Assembly: GCF_042466685.1 (NCBI RefSeq)
Contig: NZ_CP170448.1
Location: forward strand, 2,852,001 to 2,916,000
Reading direction: 5' to 3'
DNA from: Vreelandella sp042466685
GTDB taxonomy: Bacteria; Pseudomonadota; Gammaproteobacteria; Pseudomonadales; Halomonadaceae
Length of the DNA stretch: 64,000 nt
Part shown: in pieces, positions 35,941 to 44,786 of the stretch
Position numbering within the stretch: position 1 is the first letter of the stretch
How the letters are laid out: each line of letters opens with the position of its first letter
Notes under the pieces: generated by a model
What the model was told of the DNA's origin: nothing
The model's database searches: none
What the model saw: the letters and a program-made list of their open reading frames with translations, nothing else
Program-made: the position numbers and the translations under genes

Positions 35941-38481
35941 TTAGCTCCCTATTATGCGTGGCAGTACCGCGAGCGCACCCACCAGTATCCAGAAGGTCAC
36001 CAGGTTATAGCGCCACCACTGGGCAACCACGGCGGGCTCGAAAGGCGCATGAGCACCCACATAGCCATAGCCCACTCGCAGGCCTTGAAGCAGGGCCAGC
36101 ACGGCGCCTAAACCGCCGTGCAGCAGAGCATAGGCCAGTCCGACCATAATGATTGCATCATGGGAGGTCTCGGTCACCGCCAAATCTGCACTCAGCAGCA
36201 CCCACAGCGTCACCGCTACCTGCACCAACCCAAGGGCGCTGATGCAATACATGCCCGCTGCCAGCCCCGCATCCCTACTCTGTCGCAAACCGCGAACAAG
36301 TTTTTCGAAAATTCCCGTGCCCGCGGTTAGCGCTGCCCCGGCAAGGATCAATCCCAGCAAGGAGAGCGGTGAAGACTCGGGCATCTGCCACTCTGGAGAT
36401 ACCGTCCATAAATAGAACCATCCAAATAGATAGGAGAGGAAGAACGAGCCATTAGCGAGTAGCGTGATCGACATGGCCCAAAGGCCGGGGCCATCCATGG
36501 TGCGAGAGTGCAGCGGTGGATCGCCGGGGGCAACCTCCGCATCCGGCGCGGCTTTGGGATGCGCCCCGTTCTCCCACGACCAGCGCAGCAGAAATAGCCC
36601 CGCAATAATCACCGCAATGCCCGCCAAGGGATAAAGGCGCGTTAGCAGGCTAATACAGACGACCGCCAGCGCCATGGCAGCAAACAGCGGCCACCATGAG
36701 TTACCTGGCAGGTGAATGATTTCGCGCACCTTGCCGGTTATCGGGTCGCTGCCCCACATTTCCCGGCGGCCATGAGTCGCCACCGCCAGGCTATGCTGCC
36801 CTTCTGCCATGGTGCGGGGCAGGTCGGGATCATCCCATAGTGGGTGGCGCGTCTCGATCTTTGGCAGACTGACAAAGTTATAGGCGCTGGGCGGCATACT
36901 GTTGGCCCACTCCAGGGTGTCCGCGTTCCAGGGGTTGTGCTTAGCGGGTTTGCCAAAACGGAAATGCAGCGCAAAATCGAGCAGCACCATGGCAATCCCC
37001 GCCGACATGATAAAGCTACTCATGGACGAGAGCAGGTTGAAAATATCCCAGCCCATGCCCGTTTCATAGGAGTAAACCCGCCGCGGCATACCCAGCAGGC
37101 CTGTCCAGTGCATGATCAGGAAAGTGCCGTTAAAGCCCAAGAAAGTCAGCCAAAAGCCCCATTTGCCCAGGGTTTCAGACGGCATCCGACCTGAAAACAG
37201 TGGCAGCCAGTAGTAAAGCCCGGCAATTAGTGGGAAGAACATTCCGCCCACCAGCACATAGTGCATATGCGCCACCACAAAGTGGGTGTCGTGCACCTGC
37301 CAGTTAAACGGCACCAGCGCCAGCATCACCCCGGTTAAGCCGCCACACACAAAGATAATCAGAAAGCCCATGATCCACAGCATCGGCAGTTTCATCTTGG
37401 GCTTACCCAGCCATAGCGTGGCCAGCCACACAAATACCTGAATCGCCGTGGGCACTGCTACCAACATACTGGCGGCGGAGAAGAACGCCTGGGCCAACTG
37501 AGGGATACCCACGGTAAACATGTGGTGCACCCAGAGCCCAAAGCTGATAAAGCCTGTCACGGCAATGGCAAACACCACCCAGCCATAGCCAACAATCGGA
37601 CGGCCAGCAAACACCGGTATCAGCGTGGAGACTATGCCCGCTGCAGGTAGGAAGATGATGTACACCTCGGGATGGCCAAACAACCAGAACAGGTGCTGCC
37701 AAAGAATCGGGTCGCCGCCGCCGGCCACTTCAAAAAATGGCATCCCCACCGCGCGCTCAAGCTCCAGCAAAATACTGCCCAGAATCAGCGGCGGGAAACC
37801 GACCACGATCATCAAAGCCATGGCGAGGATATACCAGGCAAACAGCGGCATTTTGTGCAACGCCATGCCCTGGGTGCGGGTACGCAGTATTGAAACCACC
37901 AGTTCAACCCCTGCAGAGAGCGCGGAGATCTCAACAAAGGTAATCCCTAGCAGCCAGAAATCCGAGCCCAACCCCGGTGAGTATTCGCTGCTACTCAGCG
38001 GGGTATACATAAACCAGCCGCTATTCGGCGCCATCTCCAGCACCAAACTAAACGACAAAATAATGCCGCCAAACAGATAGCACCAGTAGCCCAGCGACGT
38101 TAGCCGGGGGCAGACCAGATCCCGGGCACCGATCATCTTGGGGATCATATAAATCGCCAATCCTTCCAGCATGGGGATGGCGAACAGGAACATCATCACC
38201 GTGCCATGCATGGTGGTGACTTGGTTATAGATATCCGGCGACATAAAGTCTTGATCAGGCAGCGCCAACTGGGTGCGCACCAGCATGGCTAACAGCCCGC
38301 CGAGCAAGAAGAACGCCATCCCGGTTATCATAAAACGTAAGCCGAGCGTGGTGTGGTTAACAATGGTGAGGGCTTTCAAACCACGTGGGTTACCCCAGAT
38401 CTCGTGCAAGTCGCTGTGCAGTTGATGGGGGCCTTTGATGTTATCGCCTTCGGGGGTCGCTTCACGGTTGATAGTGGTCAT
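35941..38481 (-). CDS. ctaD: Cytochrome c oxidase subunit I fused to subunit III (caa3-type)
   Basis: 846 residues from the ATG at 38481, which overlaps the ctaC stop (ATGA) and has GGAGA upstream. Residues 1 to about 560 are a heme-copper oxidase subunit I: TTMHGTVMMFLF (heme a ligand His), WQHLFWLFGHPEVYI (CuB His-Glu/Pro-Glu-Val-Tyr), WVHHMFTVG (two CuB His) and HDTHFVVAHMHYVL (heme a3 and a ligands). The C-terminal ~220 residues form a subunit III-like membrane part (NGSFFLSYLFGWFYLW...HGGLGAVLALLQGLR). It pumps protons while reducing oxygen. No separate subunit III gene follows, consistent with the fusion. Confidence 0.94.
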   Translation of the reverse strand: MTTINREATPEGDNIKGPHQLHSDLHEIWGNPRGLKALTIVNHTTLGLRFMITGMAFFLLGGLLAMLVRTQLALPDQDFMSPDIYNQVTTMHGTVMMFLFAIPMLEGLAIYMIPKMIGARDLVCPRLTSLGYWCYLFGGIILSFSLVLEMAPNSGWFMYTPLSSSEYSPGLGSDFWLLGITFVEISALSAGVELVVSILRTRTQGMALHKMPLFAWYILAMALMIVVGFPPLILGSILLELERAVGMPFFEVAGGGDPILWQHLFWLFGHPEVYIIFLPAAGIVSTLIPVFAGRPIVGYGWVVFAIAVTGFISFGLWVHHMFTVGIPQLAQAFFSAASMLVAVPTAIQVFVWLATLWLGKPKMKLPMLWIMGFLIIFVCGGLTGVMLALVPFNWQVHDTHFVVAHMHYVLVGGMFFPLIAGLYYWLPLFSGRMPSETLGKWGFWLTFLGFNGTFLIMHWTGLLGMPRRVYSYETGMGWDIFNLLSSMSSFIMSAGIAMVLLDFALHFRFGKPAKHNPWNADTLEWANSMPPSAYNFVSLPKIETRHPLWDDPDLPRTMAEGQHSLAVATHGRREMWGSDPITGKVREIIHLPGNSWWPLFAAMALAVVCISLLTRLYPLAGIAVIIAGLFLLRWSWENGAHPKAAPDAEVAPGDPPLHSRTMDGPGLWAMSITLLANGSFFLSYLFGWFYLWTVSPEWQMPESSPLSLLGLILAGAALTAGTGIFEKLVRGLRQSRDAGLAAGMYCISALGLVQVAVTLWVLLSADLAVTETSHDAIIMVGLAYALLHGGLGAVLALLQGLRVGYGYVGAHAPFEPAVVAQWWRYNLVTFWILVGALAVLPRIIGS

Positions 38482-39521
38482 GGGGTGAGCGTCTCCAGCC
38501 AAGCACCCAGGCTCTCCAAGGTGGCCGTCTCAATAGTATCGTGGGCCGGCATTTTGTTGCCCGGCTTTAAATCTTGATGGTGCTGTAGCCAACGGGTTAC
38601 TGCCCCCTCCTCCATGGCCATAATCCCCGCCCCCAGACTTGTCCGGCTGCCAAGATCGGAAAGATCCGGCCCCTCGCCTCCCGAGGAGAGTCCCGCTACC
38701 CGATGGCAGCTCGCGCAATGAGTCATAAAGGCCTCCCTGGCCGATTCATGCTGTTGATCGTTTTCCGCTAGCGACGACAATGCGTCTGTTTGGCGAGCGG
38801 CAAGCCAAGCCTCGTACTCGTCGCGCTCGACGGCTTCGACATAGAGCTGCATTTGGGCATGCTGGGCACCGCAGAACTCGGCGCACTGGGCGCCAAATAC
38901 CGCCGGTTCATCCGCTTCCAGGCGGATCTTATTAACCCGCCCAGGAATCATATCGATCTTTCCGCCCAGGCGAGGCACCCAGAAGGCGTGAATAACGTCC
39001 GCGCCGGTAACGTGAAAATCGACCGGTTCTCCGGCCGGCATAATGAGCTGATTAGCGGTCACCACCTCGCCCCCTTCCGCGCCTGGGTAGCGCACTTCCC
39101 ACCACCACTGATGGCCAATCACCTCAATCACCTCCGGCGGCTCTCCCAGTGGCAGCGCTAAAAGTCGCTGCCCAGTGGGCACCCCGAAGGCCAGCAGCGC
39201 GGTAATGCTTGCCACCGGCAGCACAATGCCGCCGCCAATAATCCAGCGGCGCGCTATTTTTCGCTCATCAGCAGGCGTTCGCGTTACTTCTTTGCGCTTG
39301 AAGGTATAGAGCCAAAAAGCCGTGACCAGCACCAAAACCAGGGTGCCAAACCCTAGCATTACCCACCAGATCATCACCACATCTCGCGCGGCCGGGCCTG
39401 CGGGGTCTAAAATAGACTTATCCCCCGCGCAGCCGGTTAGCAGCAGCCCAGCGAACAGCACCAGCGTTACGCCAAGTGAGTTGACCCGCTGCGGGGTTAA
39501 GCGTTGAATAGTGTGCCTCAC
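38478..39521 (-). CDS. ctaC: Cytochrome c oxidase subunit II with fused cytochrome c (caa3-type)
   Basis: About 347 residues from a GTG at 39521. A lipoprotein signal LFAGLLLTGCAG is followed by two membrane spans (MIWWVMLGFGTLVLVLVTAFWLY and IIGGGIVLPVASITALLAFG). The cupredoxin domain holds the CuA site, AFWVPRL then QCAEFCGAQHAQM. A C-terminal cytochrome c domain has CASCH near residue 285, which marks the caa3 class. The open frame extends far upstream to 40034, but that part is antisense to the DUF2231 gene and is not coding. The start codon is the least certain point. Confidence 0.92.
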   Translation of the reverse strand: MRHTIQRLTPQRVNSLGVTLVLFAGLLLTGCAGDKSILDPAGPAARDVVMIWWVMLGFGTLVLVLVTAFWLYTFKRKEVTRTPADERKIARRWIIGGGIVLPVASITALLAFGVPTGQRLLALPLGEPPEVIEVIGHQWWWEVRYPGAEGGEVVTANQLIMPAGEPVDFHVTGADVIHAFWVPRLGGKIDMIPGRVNKIRLEADEPAVFGAQCAEFCGAQHAQMQLYVEAVERDEYEAWLAARQTDALSSLAENDQQHESAREAFMTHCASCHRVAGLSSGGEGPDLSDLGSRTSLGAGIMAMEEGAVTRWLQHHQDLKPGNKMPAHDTIETATLESLGAWLETLTP

Positions 39522-39557
39522 CCTTTGAATTGCTGTTTCGGCCCACAGGAAGTGACC

Positions 39558-40019
39558 ATGGCAAAACCTCGTCAACGCTCGATTAAAAGCCGCGCCTCCC
39601 TCGCCGGCCATCCGCTTCATCCCGTGATGATCCACTTTCCCGTCGCGGCCCTGATGGCGCTGGTGGCAAGCGATATCGGTTACCTGCTGAGCGGCGATCC
39701 CTTCTGGTTGCGCGCAAGCCTGTGGCTGGCCGGTGTCGGCGCTTTTGGGGGCTGGATTGCCAGCACGGCTGGGATTATCGATCTGGTTACCGTGCCGCGC
39801 ATTCGCCGCCTGATTACCGGCTGGAGCCACGCCATTGTCGCGGTGGTTATGCTCTCGTTGGCGTCGCTGAACTGGCTGCTGCGCTTCAACGACCCCAGCG
39901 CAATTCTGCCCTGGGGGCTGGCCGTCTCGCTGGTCACCGCCGCGTTGATCGCCCTGGCAGGCTGGCTGGGTGGCCAGCTGGTGTATGAACACGCGGTGGG
40001 TGTCGAGGTTGAGGATTAA
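39558..40019 (+). CDS. DUF2231 membrane protein
   Basis: 153 residues with four membrane spans, opening with SIKSRASLAGHPLHPVMIHFPVAALMALVASDIGYLLSG, which carries the GHPLHPxxxHFP signature of DUF2231. The histidines in this motif are conserved in the family, and some members are thought to bind heme. The start at 39558 has AGGAAGTGACC upstream. It is divergent from ctaC, with only 36 bases between the starts, so both promoters must overlap. The function is unknown; the setting suggests respiration or heme/copper handling. Confidence 0.85.
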   Translation: MAKPRQRSIKSRASLAGHPLHPVMIHFPVAALMALVASDIGYLLSGDPFWLRASLWLAGVGAFGGWIASTAGIIDLVTVPRIRRLITGWSHAIVAVVMLSLASLNWLLRFNDPSAILPWGLAVSLVTAALIALAGWLGGQLVYEHAVGVEVED

Positions 40020-40038
40020 AGATTTATAAGACATGGTG

Positions 40039-40464
40039 TTAGCTCCAATCCAGCGGTTTTGCTAACACAAACCCCAGCACGCTTAGAATGCCTGCTAAGG
40101 CTAAGCAGAGCGCCGTCCAGTTGGCGGGCTTAACCCAGCGATAGTGACCCATCTCAAGACGCAGGATTAACCAGCCAAAGCAGCCGTGCGCAGCCACCAT
40201 GGCGACCACGGCGCCCAGCTTTAAGATCAGCCAACCACCCAGCAAGCCATGGATAAGAAACAGCAGCGTGCCTGAGGCAATCGCCACCAGGGCAGCTGGG
40301 GTAGCAATGGAGTTATAAAAAAAACGCGGCATGGGCGGCGTGCCTTGGGCGAAGCCCGCGTCTTTGCGCAGCTGTAGCGCCTGACTGAGCAAAGCAGGCA
40401 GATAAAGCAGAGAGCCGCACCAGATCACTAGCGCGGCAATGTGAAGCAGTTTTAGCCAGGGCAT
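40039..40464 (-). CDS. CopD/HemJ-like small membrane protein
   Basis: 141 residues with four membrane spans. It opens MPWLKLLHIAALVIWCGSLLYLPALL, the LLH...W.G.L..P pattern of the CopD and HemJ families, in which the His may bind heme or copper. A second conserved-looking His is in LLFLIHGLLGGWLILKLG, and the third span carries HGCFGW. I cannot separate CopD-type from HemJ-type (protoporphyrinogen oxidase) by eye; HemJ is usually slightly longer. It converges with the DUF2231 gene and lies beside the oxidase genes. Confidence 0.7.
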   Translation of the reverse strand: MPWLKLLHIAALVIWCGSLLYLPALLSQALQLRKDAGFAQGTPPMPRFFYNSIATPAALVAIASGTLLFLIHGLLGGWLILKLGAVVAMVAAHGCFGWLILRLEMGHYRWVKPANWTALCLALAGILSVLGFVLAKPLDWS

Positions 40465-40544
40465 TGGGGGCTTCCTTGCGTTGCATAAGGCGGGATCACA
40501 TCACCCCCTAACCTTAGTCAAAACCCCCTCATCTGGCTAGCCGG

Positions 40545-41405
40545 TTAACACACTTGTATCTCGTAACCCGTGAATTTGCGTAGATTTATCACCCCGCTAT
40601 CGAGGATTAAATACTGCCCTTTGACGCCTTGCAGCACGCCTTCCACCAGTGGCTGCTTGTCAAAATTGTGCGATACCACTTTTTTGGGGAACACACTAAC
40701 GGGGTAGTGGAAATGCTGGGGTGGCGCTTCCAGCGTGCGAATCGAATCACTGCCGTGGGTCTCACGCAGTTGGTTCAAGCCACTGTCTAACCGATTGAGC
40801 AAACAGTCACGCTCGAGGCTTAAATCCAGGGTCTCGACATCACCCTTGAGCATCGCCCGCCAGTTGGTGCGGTCTGCCACCTGCTCTTTGAACAGCATTT
40901 CGACAAACCCGGACTGCTGACGGGTATCCACTTCAAGAATCGGCAGCGCCTGAATCGCGCCTTGATCCAACCAACGGGTGGGCATTTGGGTTTTGCGGGT
41001 AATGCCCACTTTGAGCCCCGACGAGTTAGCCAAATAGACGATATGCGGCTGAAAACAGTGCCGCTCGCCCCACTCCGGCTCACGGCAGGTACCTTGGAAA
41101 TAGTGGCAGGTTTCCGGCTTCATGATGCAGGTATCGCATTGGGCTAGCCGCTTGAAGCAGGGGTAGCAGTGGCCCTGGGCAAAGCTCTTCTTGGTTGCTC
41201 GCCCGCAGTGGGTACAGGCAATCGCTCCCGTCCAGCGCAGGCTGAGCGGCTCACCGATACGCTCATTAAGGGCGATACGATGTTCGCCCGCACGCAAGTG
41301 GTAAATCACCGGTTGATCTTGGCAGCTGGGCAAAGCCGCCGCCATTTTGCTTAAACAGCCCTGTACTGAAAAGCCCGGTACTGCTGCTTCAATCACGCGT
41401 GGCAT
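40545..41405 (-). CDS. DUF2797 family protein with zinc-ribbon-like cysteines
   Basis: 286 residues. The N-terminal half holds paired cysteines CTHCGR...CYPC and CDTC...C, plausible zinc sites (residues about 64-105). The family core GERHCFQPHIVYLANSSGLKVGITR follows, a GIY-YIG-like segment (VYLANS...KVGITR) near residues 117-136. Then LDQGAIQALPILEVDTRQQSGFVE. Its function is unknown, but a link to the GIY-YIG nuclease fold has been suggested for such sequences. The ATG overlaps the end of the yeaC gene by 17 bases, so the two are coupled. A later Met at residue 21 lacks a ribosome site. Confidence 0.82.
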   Translation of the reverse strand: MPRVIEAAVPGFSVQGCLSKMAAALPSCQDQPVIYHLRAGEHRIALNERIGEPLSLRWTGAIACTHCGRATKKSFAQGHCYPCFKRLAQCDTCIMKPETCHYFQGTCREPEWGERHCFQPHIVYLANSSGLKVGITRKTQMPTRWLDQGAIQALPILEVDTRQQSGFVEMLFKEQVADRTNWRAMLKGDVETLDLSLERDCLLNRLDSGLNQLRETHGSDSIRTLEAPPQHFHYPVSVFPKKVVSHNFDKQPLVEGVLQGVKGQYLILDSGVINLRKFTGYEIQVC

Positions 41406-41673
41406 CCCGTGCCAAGCCGGCCATCTCAGGCGTCACACCGGCACCACTCGCTGCCGCTCCACAGGTACGCTGCTCCAGATAGCCTACTCGGTTCTCTTCT
41501 GGCACGTTGTTCTCCACCTCAAAACGCATGACTGCCTCCAAACAGAGCTCGGTCTGTTCCGGCGTCAAGCGGCGACCGTCGGGCCATTTGCGCAGCGATA
41601 CCGCCTGTTTAAGGCTTTCGTAAATCGCCGGGGTCATTTGGTTGATCATTTTTTCGAACGTCATTTCGCTCAT
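41389..41673 (-). CDS. YeaC-like DUF1315 protein
   Basis: 94 residues matching YeaC: MTFEKMINQMTPAIYESLKQAVSLRKWPDGRRLTPEQTELCLEAVMRFEVENNVPEENRVGYLE. It is a small cytoplasmic helical protein of unknown function found across gammaproteobacteria. Its stop lies inside the start of the DUF2797 gene, and it begins 10 bases after the rhomboid gene ends, so the three form one operon on the minus strand. Confidence 0.88.
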   Translation of the reverse strand: MSEMTFEKMINQMTPAIYESLKQAVSLRKWPDGRRLTPEQTELCLEAVMRFEVENNVPEENRVGYLEQRTCGAAASGAGVTPEMAGLARDATRD

Positions 41674-41683
41674 TGCAGGCCTC

Positions 41684-42535
41684 TTAACGATTTTTCAAAC
41701 GGCGGGATGAATAGTACCAGCCCGTGGCCAACCCCACGAGTAGACCACCCAAGTGCGCTTCATTAGCGACATTGCCAAAGCCAACGCTGCCTGCCATATC
41801 GGTCATGGTGAACACCATCCACCCCAGCATAAAGACCACCAGCATTTGGGGGACGAAGAAACCACTGCGGGGCACCCGGCGAGACATTAACCAGACATGC
41901 GCCAGTAAGGCGTAAACGACGCCTGACATGCCGCCAAATAGGACGGTACCGGTTGCGTACTGCGCCACATTGGCGCCAATCCCCGCCACAACAAGCAGCA
42001 GTAGCATGGTACGGCTGCCCTGGAGGGCCTCGACCTGGCGGCCGAAATACCAAACCCACATCAAATTGAAGATTAAATGCATCCAGCCAAAGTGCAGAAA
42101 AGCGGGCGATAACAAGCGCCATACTTGGCCTGAGGTCAGCGTTTGGGTCAGATTGCCGAACGCCAGTTCACCACCCGAAATACCTATCGGCACGATGGTT
42201 AGCGTGACGATCAACTGGTCGCCAAAAACAGCAATCAGTGCAAATATCACCAGGCTAATAACAATCATCAGCGCCGTCACCGGCACTTGTTTTAGCGCTA
42301 CCAAGGAGTTGGCCATCGTGCGTGGTTGCTGTCTAGGCTTCTGAAGCACCAGGGGCTCCCCCTGCTGCCAGCGCTCTAATAGTGCTTTAAGTTCATTAAG
42401 CTGGCGTGGGTCGGCGATCCATAGCAGTTGGCCGTCGGCCTCATCGGTAATGCGGTGACCAATGCGATGGCGCCATAGCGCCTGGCGCAGTTCGCTGGTA
42501 TCCACGTGATCGGGCAGAAGCATCACTGGATGCAT
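41684..42535 (-). CDS. Rhomboid-family intramembrane serine protease (GlpG-like)
   Basis: 283 residues. An N-terminal cytoplasmic domain of about 85 residues, as in GlpG, is followed by six or seven membrane spans. The catalytic Ser is in GMSGVVYALL and the catalytic His in ANEAHLGGLLVG; the HLIFNLMWVWYFG segment gives the conserved His and Asn of the oxyanion site. It cleaves membrane proteins within the bilayer; the substrate is unknown. The order rhomboid, yeaC, DUF2797 looks like an operon. It begins 100 bases past the terminator at 42636-42663. Confidence 0.92.
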   Translation of the reverse strand: MHPVMLLPDHVDTSELRQALWRHRIGHRITDEADGQLLWIADPRQLNELKALLERWQQGEPLVLQKPRQQPRTMANSLVALKQVPVTALMIVISLVIFALIAVFGDQLIVTLTIVPIGISGGELAFGNLTQTLTSGQVWRLLSPAFLHFGWMHLIFNLMWVWYFGRQVEALQGSRTMLLLLVVAGIGANVAQYATGTVLFGGMSGVVYALLAHVWLMSRRVPRSGFFVPQMLVVFMLGWMVFTMTDMAGSVGFGNVANEAHLGGLLVGLATGWYYSSRRLKNR

Positions 42536-42635
42536 AACATCCCCCTAATCAAAGCGCTTGCGGCATGCTGACCGCAGCGGATAGCTATTGAAGATAACGA
42601 CTGAAATGAACCCTACGAAGGGCCAACAAACAGGC

Positions 42636-42663
42636 AAAAAAAACCGGCGGTGGAAACCGCCGG
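42636..42663 (-). terminator. Rho-independent terminator after the phosphoesterase gene
   Basis: Read on the minus strand, CCGGCGGT / ACCGCCGG with a four-base loop is followed by eight T. It ends transcription coming from 42790 or from a local small RNA. Confidence 0.92.
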
Positions 42664-42760
42664 AGAATAAAAGCAAGGGATCATTCAAGGGAACACTTAC
42701 TCTGATAGCCGACAGCAGGGTTAGTTCAGCTGTTTTGAAAAAAATATGTAATTTTATGTA
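42636..42760 (-). ncRNA. Candidate small RNA or 3'UTR element B
   Basis: The 125 bases before the terminator show no good gene and are AT-rich at the upstream side. The segment 42671-42683, read on the minus strand as TGATCCCTTGCTT, is identical to that just before the terminator at 46981-47009. The 5' end is a guess; it may be processed from the phosphoesterase mRNA. Confidence 0.35.
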
Positions 42761-42789
42761 ATCAAAAGAAACGTTTGTTATCACCGCAA

Positions 42790-43776
42790 TTAATCAAAAT
42801 CGATTTCCCAGGGTTTAGGCAGCGCCCGCTCCTCTTTTGGCACTTTAATCCAGACAAAATGATCGGCATTTAAGATCGTCTCTCCGCTCCAACGATAGGC
42901 CACTAAACGCCCATATTTGACGGCGCTATAGTCCAGGCAGGCGATATTATTGGCCGGCAGTGCCGGTATCCCCTCGCACCAGTAGTGACCAATAAACAGC
43001 GGCGGCTGTTCTGGCCCGTAGTAGCTAAGTTTCTGGCGCTCTTGGTCGGTCAATTCACGGGATTCAAGATCACCAGGCAAATTATCCGGCTGGAAGACCA
43101 CATCGCCCCACTGCTGGGGCGCCTTGGCCCAAAAATGGGCACGAAAACTTTTCCGTGTGAAACCATCACCAGAGTGTATCGCAATACCTTCAGGCAGTGA
43201 GACATGGGGGCCGCGAGTGAGACGATCCAGGATCCTAAACGCCTGAGTGGAAGAGTCGGTGGACTCGACCAGAAACTGCGTGTCCATGCAGCCGTCTGGT
43301 CGGCGCTGTTTGAGCTCCTCAATCAGCCCCTCATCCCAGCAGGCATGTACCACGCGGATACCATCGATTTCCAAGCACAGCGGGATGGTTTTAAACCACG
43401 CCAGCGTATCTTCCCACTCGTTGGTATAGTCGCGATACTGTTCTAGGGTGTCTTGAATAATCCGATTATGCCGCGGCGTGTGCTCGCGCAACCAGCGTTT
43501 ATGGCTGCCTGCTGGCCCGGGGTGGGTATACGCCAGGGCGTTATATTCGTGATTCCCCATGACGATGTACGCTTCTCCCTGCTCGACCATTCGACGGGCA
43601 ATGGTCACTGCCAGGCGGATTCTTGGGCCGCGATCAATCAGGTCGCCCAGAAAGATTACTTTACGGCGGGGGTGGCGATAAACACCGTTGCGCTGGTGAT
43701 ACCCCAGTTTTTCCAGCAGTGCGGCCAAGGTAGCACCGCAGCCGTGGACATCCCCAATAAGGTCATAGCCCTCCAT
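42790..43776 (-). CDS. Metallophosphoesterase, PrpE/ApaH-like
   Basis: 328 residues of the calcineurin-like phosphoesterase fold. The five motifs are visible: IGDVHG (residues 7-12), FLGDLIDRGP, MGNHEYNAL, a His in VVHACWDEG and a C-terminal GHYW. These residues bind two metal ions. Its close look to ApaH and PrpE suggests diadenosine polyphosphate or protein-phosphate hydrolysis, but the substrate is not defined. The ATG at 43776 with GGGGA upstream is preferred to a TTG six bases earlier. It follows the NAD kinase gene with almost no gap. Confidence 0.85.
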   Translation of the reverse strand: MEGYDLIGDVHGCGATLAALLEKLGYHQRNGVYRHPRRKVIFLGDLIDRGPRIRLAVTIARRMVEQGEAYIVMGNHEYNALAYTHPGPAGSHKRWLREHTPRHNRIIQDTLEQYRDYTNEWEDTLAWFKTIPLCLEIDGIRVVHACWDEGLIEELKQRRPDGCMDTQFLVESTDSSTQAFRILDRLTRGPHVSLPEGIAIHSGDGFTRKSFRAHFWAKAPQQWGDVVFQPDNLPGDLESRELTDQERQKLSYYGPEQPPLFIGHYWCEGIPALPANNIACLDYSAVKYGRLVAYRWSGETILNADHFVWIKVPKEERALPKPWEIDFD

Positions 43777-43778
43777 AA

Positions 43779-44753
43779 TCAATCCCCCAGCCGATTGCTC
43801 CAGCCTAATTTGCTGCGCAACACTTCGTAGAAATTATGGCCGATGGGATGCACCAGTTGGATTCGCTCGGGCTTGCGGGTTATCACCAACACATCGTTGG
43901 GTTTGGCCACCGCGCGGGTCTGTCCATCGCAGCTGATGTGCGGATAGGATTGATTGGTTTCGCCAATGTGAATGCGTATTTCGCTGGCGGCATCAATCAC
44001 AATGGGGCGACTCGACAGCGTATGGGGGAACATTGGCACCAGCGTCACCACATCCAGCTTGGGATGCATGATCGGCCCGCCACCAGAGAGCGCGTAGGCC
44101 GTAGAACCGGTGGGAGTTGCAACGATCAAGCCATCGCTGCGCTGGCTATAGACAAACTGACCATCAATAAACAGCTCAAACTCAATCATGCGCACCGCTT
44201 TGCCAGGGTGGAGCACGACTTCGTTCAAGGCGTCACCATTACCTACCGCTACACCGTTACGATAAAGCACGGTATCGAGTAAGAAACGCTGTTCAACCTC
44301 AAACTCCCCCGCCAGCACTTCACTGACGCGGGTTTCCAACTCATCTGGAGAAATATCGGTAAGAAACCCCAGGCGGCCTCGATTAACGCCCAGAATCAGC
44401 GTACCGCTGCGACATAGCGCACGTGCGGCACCCAACAAACTGCCATCGCCACCTACCACAATTACCAAGTCGCACAGCTCACCCAACATCCGGCGGCTCG
44501 CTTCCGGTTGGCCGTGATGCGGCAAGGCTGTGGCAGTGCGGTCTTCCACTAAGACCGAGTAATTATGGGCAGTCAGGTAGGTCACCAGGCGCTGAAGGGA
44601 GTCGATCACTTTGTCGCTCCCCAGCCGACCAATCAGCCCGATCGTTTTAAAAGGCCTACCTGATTGATCGCTGGAGCGGGACACACTCCCTGGCTTAGCG
44701 TCTGCTGATAAAGTGTTGCTCATGGGCCGACTCTCGCTAACATAAGCCGCCAT
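43779..44753 (-). CDS. nadK: NAD kinase
   Basis: 324 residues; phosphorylates NAD to NADP with ATP. The key motif VVGGDGSLLGAAR, with the catalytic Asp, is near residue 99-111. The second is VATPTGSTAYALSGGGPIMHP, with NEVVLHPG before it. The first ~35 residues are a Ser-rich extension. GAGGTG lies eight bases before the ATG at 44753; an internal ATG at 44723 is a possible alternative. It is followed at once by the phosphoesterase gene. Confidence 0.95.
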   Translation of the reverse strand: MAAYVSESRPMSNTLSADAKPGSVSRSSDQSGRPFKTIGLIGRLGSDKVIDSLQRLVTYLTAHNYSVLVEDRTATALPHHGQPEASRRMLGELCDLVIVVGGDGSLLGAARALCRSGTLILGVNRGRLGFLTDISPDELETRVSEVLAGEFEVEQRFLLDTVLYRNGVAVGNGDALNEVVLHPGKAVRMIEFELFIDGQFVYSQRSDGLIVATPTGSTAYALSGGGPIMHPKLDVVTLVPMFPHTLSSRPIVIDAASEIRIHIGETNQSYPHISCDGQTRAVAKPNDVLVITRKPERIQLVHPIGHNFYEVLRSKLGWSNRLGD

Positions 44754-44786
44754 TATGGGGACACCTCAGCTATCGGGCAAATAGGC

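Noticed and set aside
38478..40034. A 518-residue reading of the subunit II gene extending to 40034
   Set aside because: The first ~170 residues are low-complexity, rich in Gln/Arg/Asn, and exactly antisense to the well-supported DUF2231 gene. The lipoprotein signal begins only at about 39500.
42545..42784. A 79-residue minus-strand frame between rhomboid and phosphoesterase genes
   Set aside because: It runs through the strong terminator at 42636-42663 and has no ribosome site.
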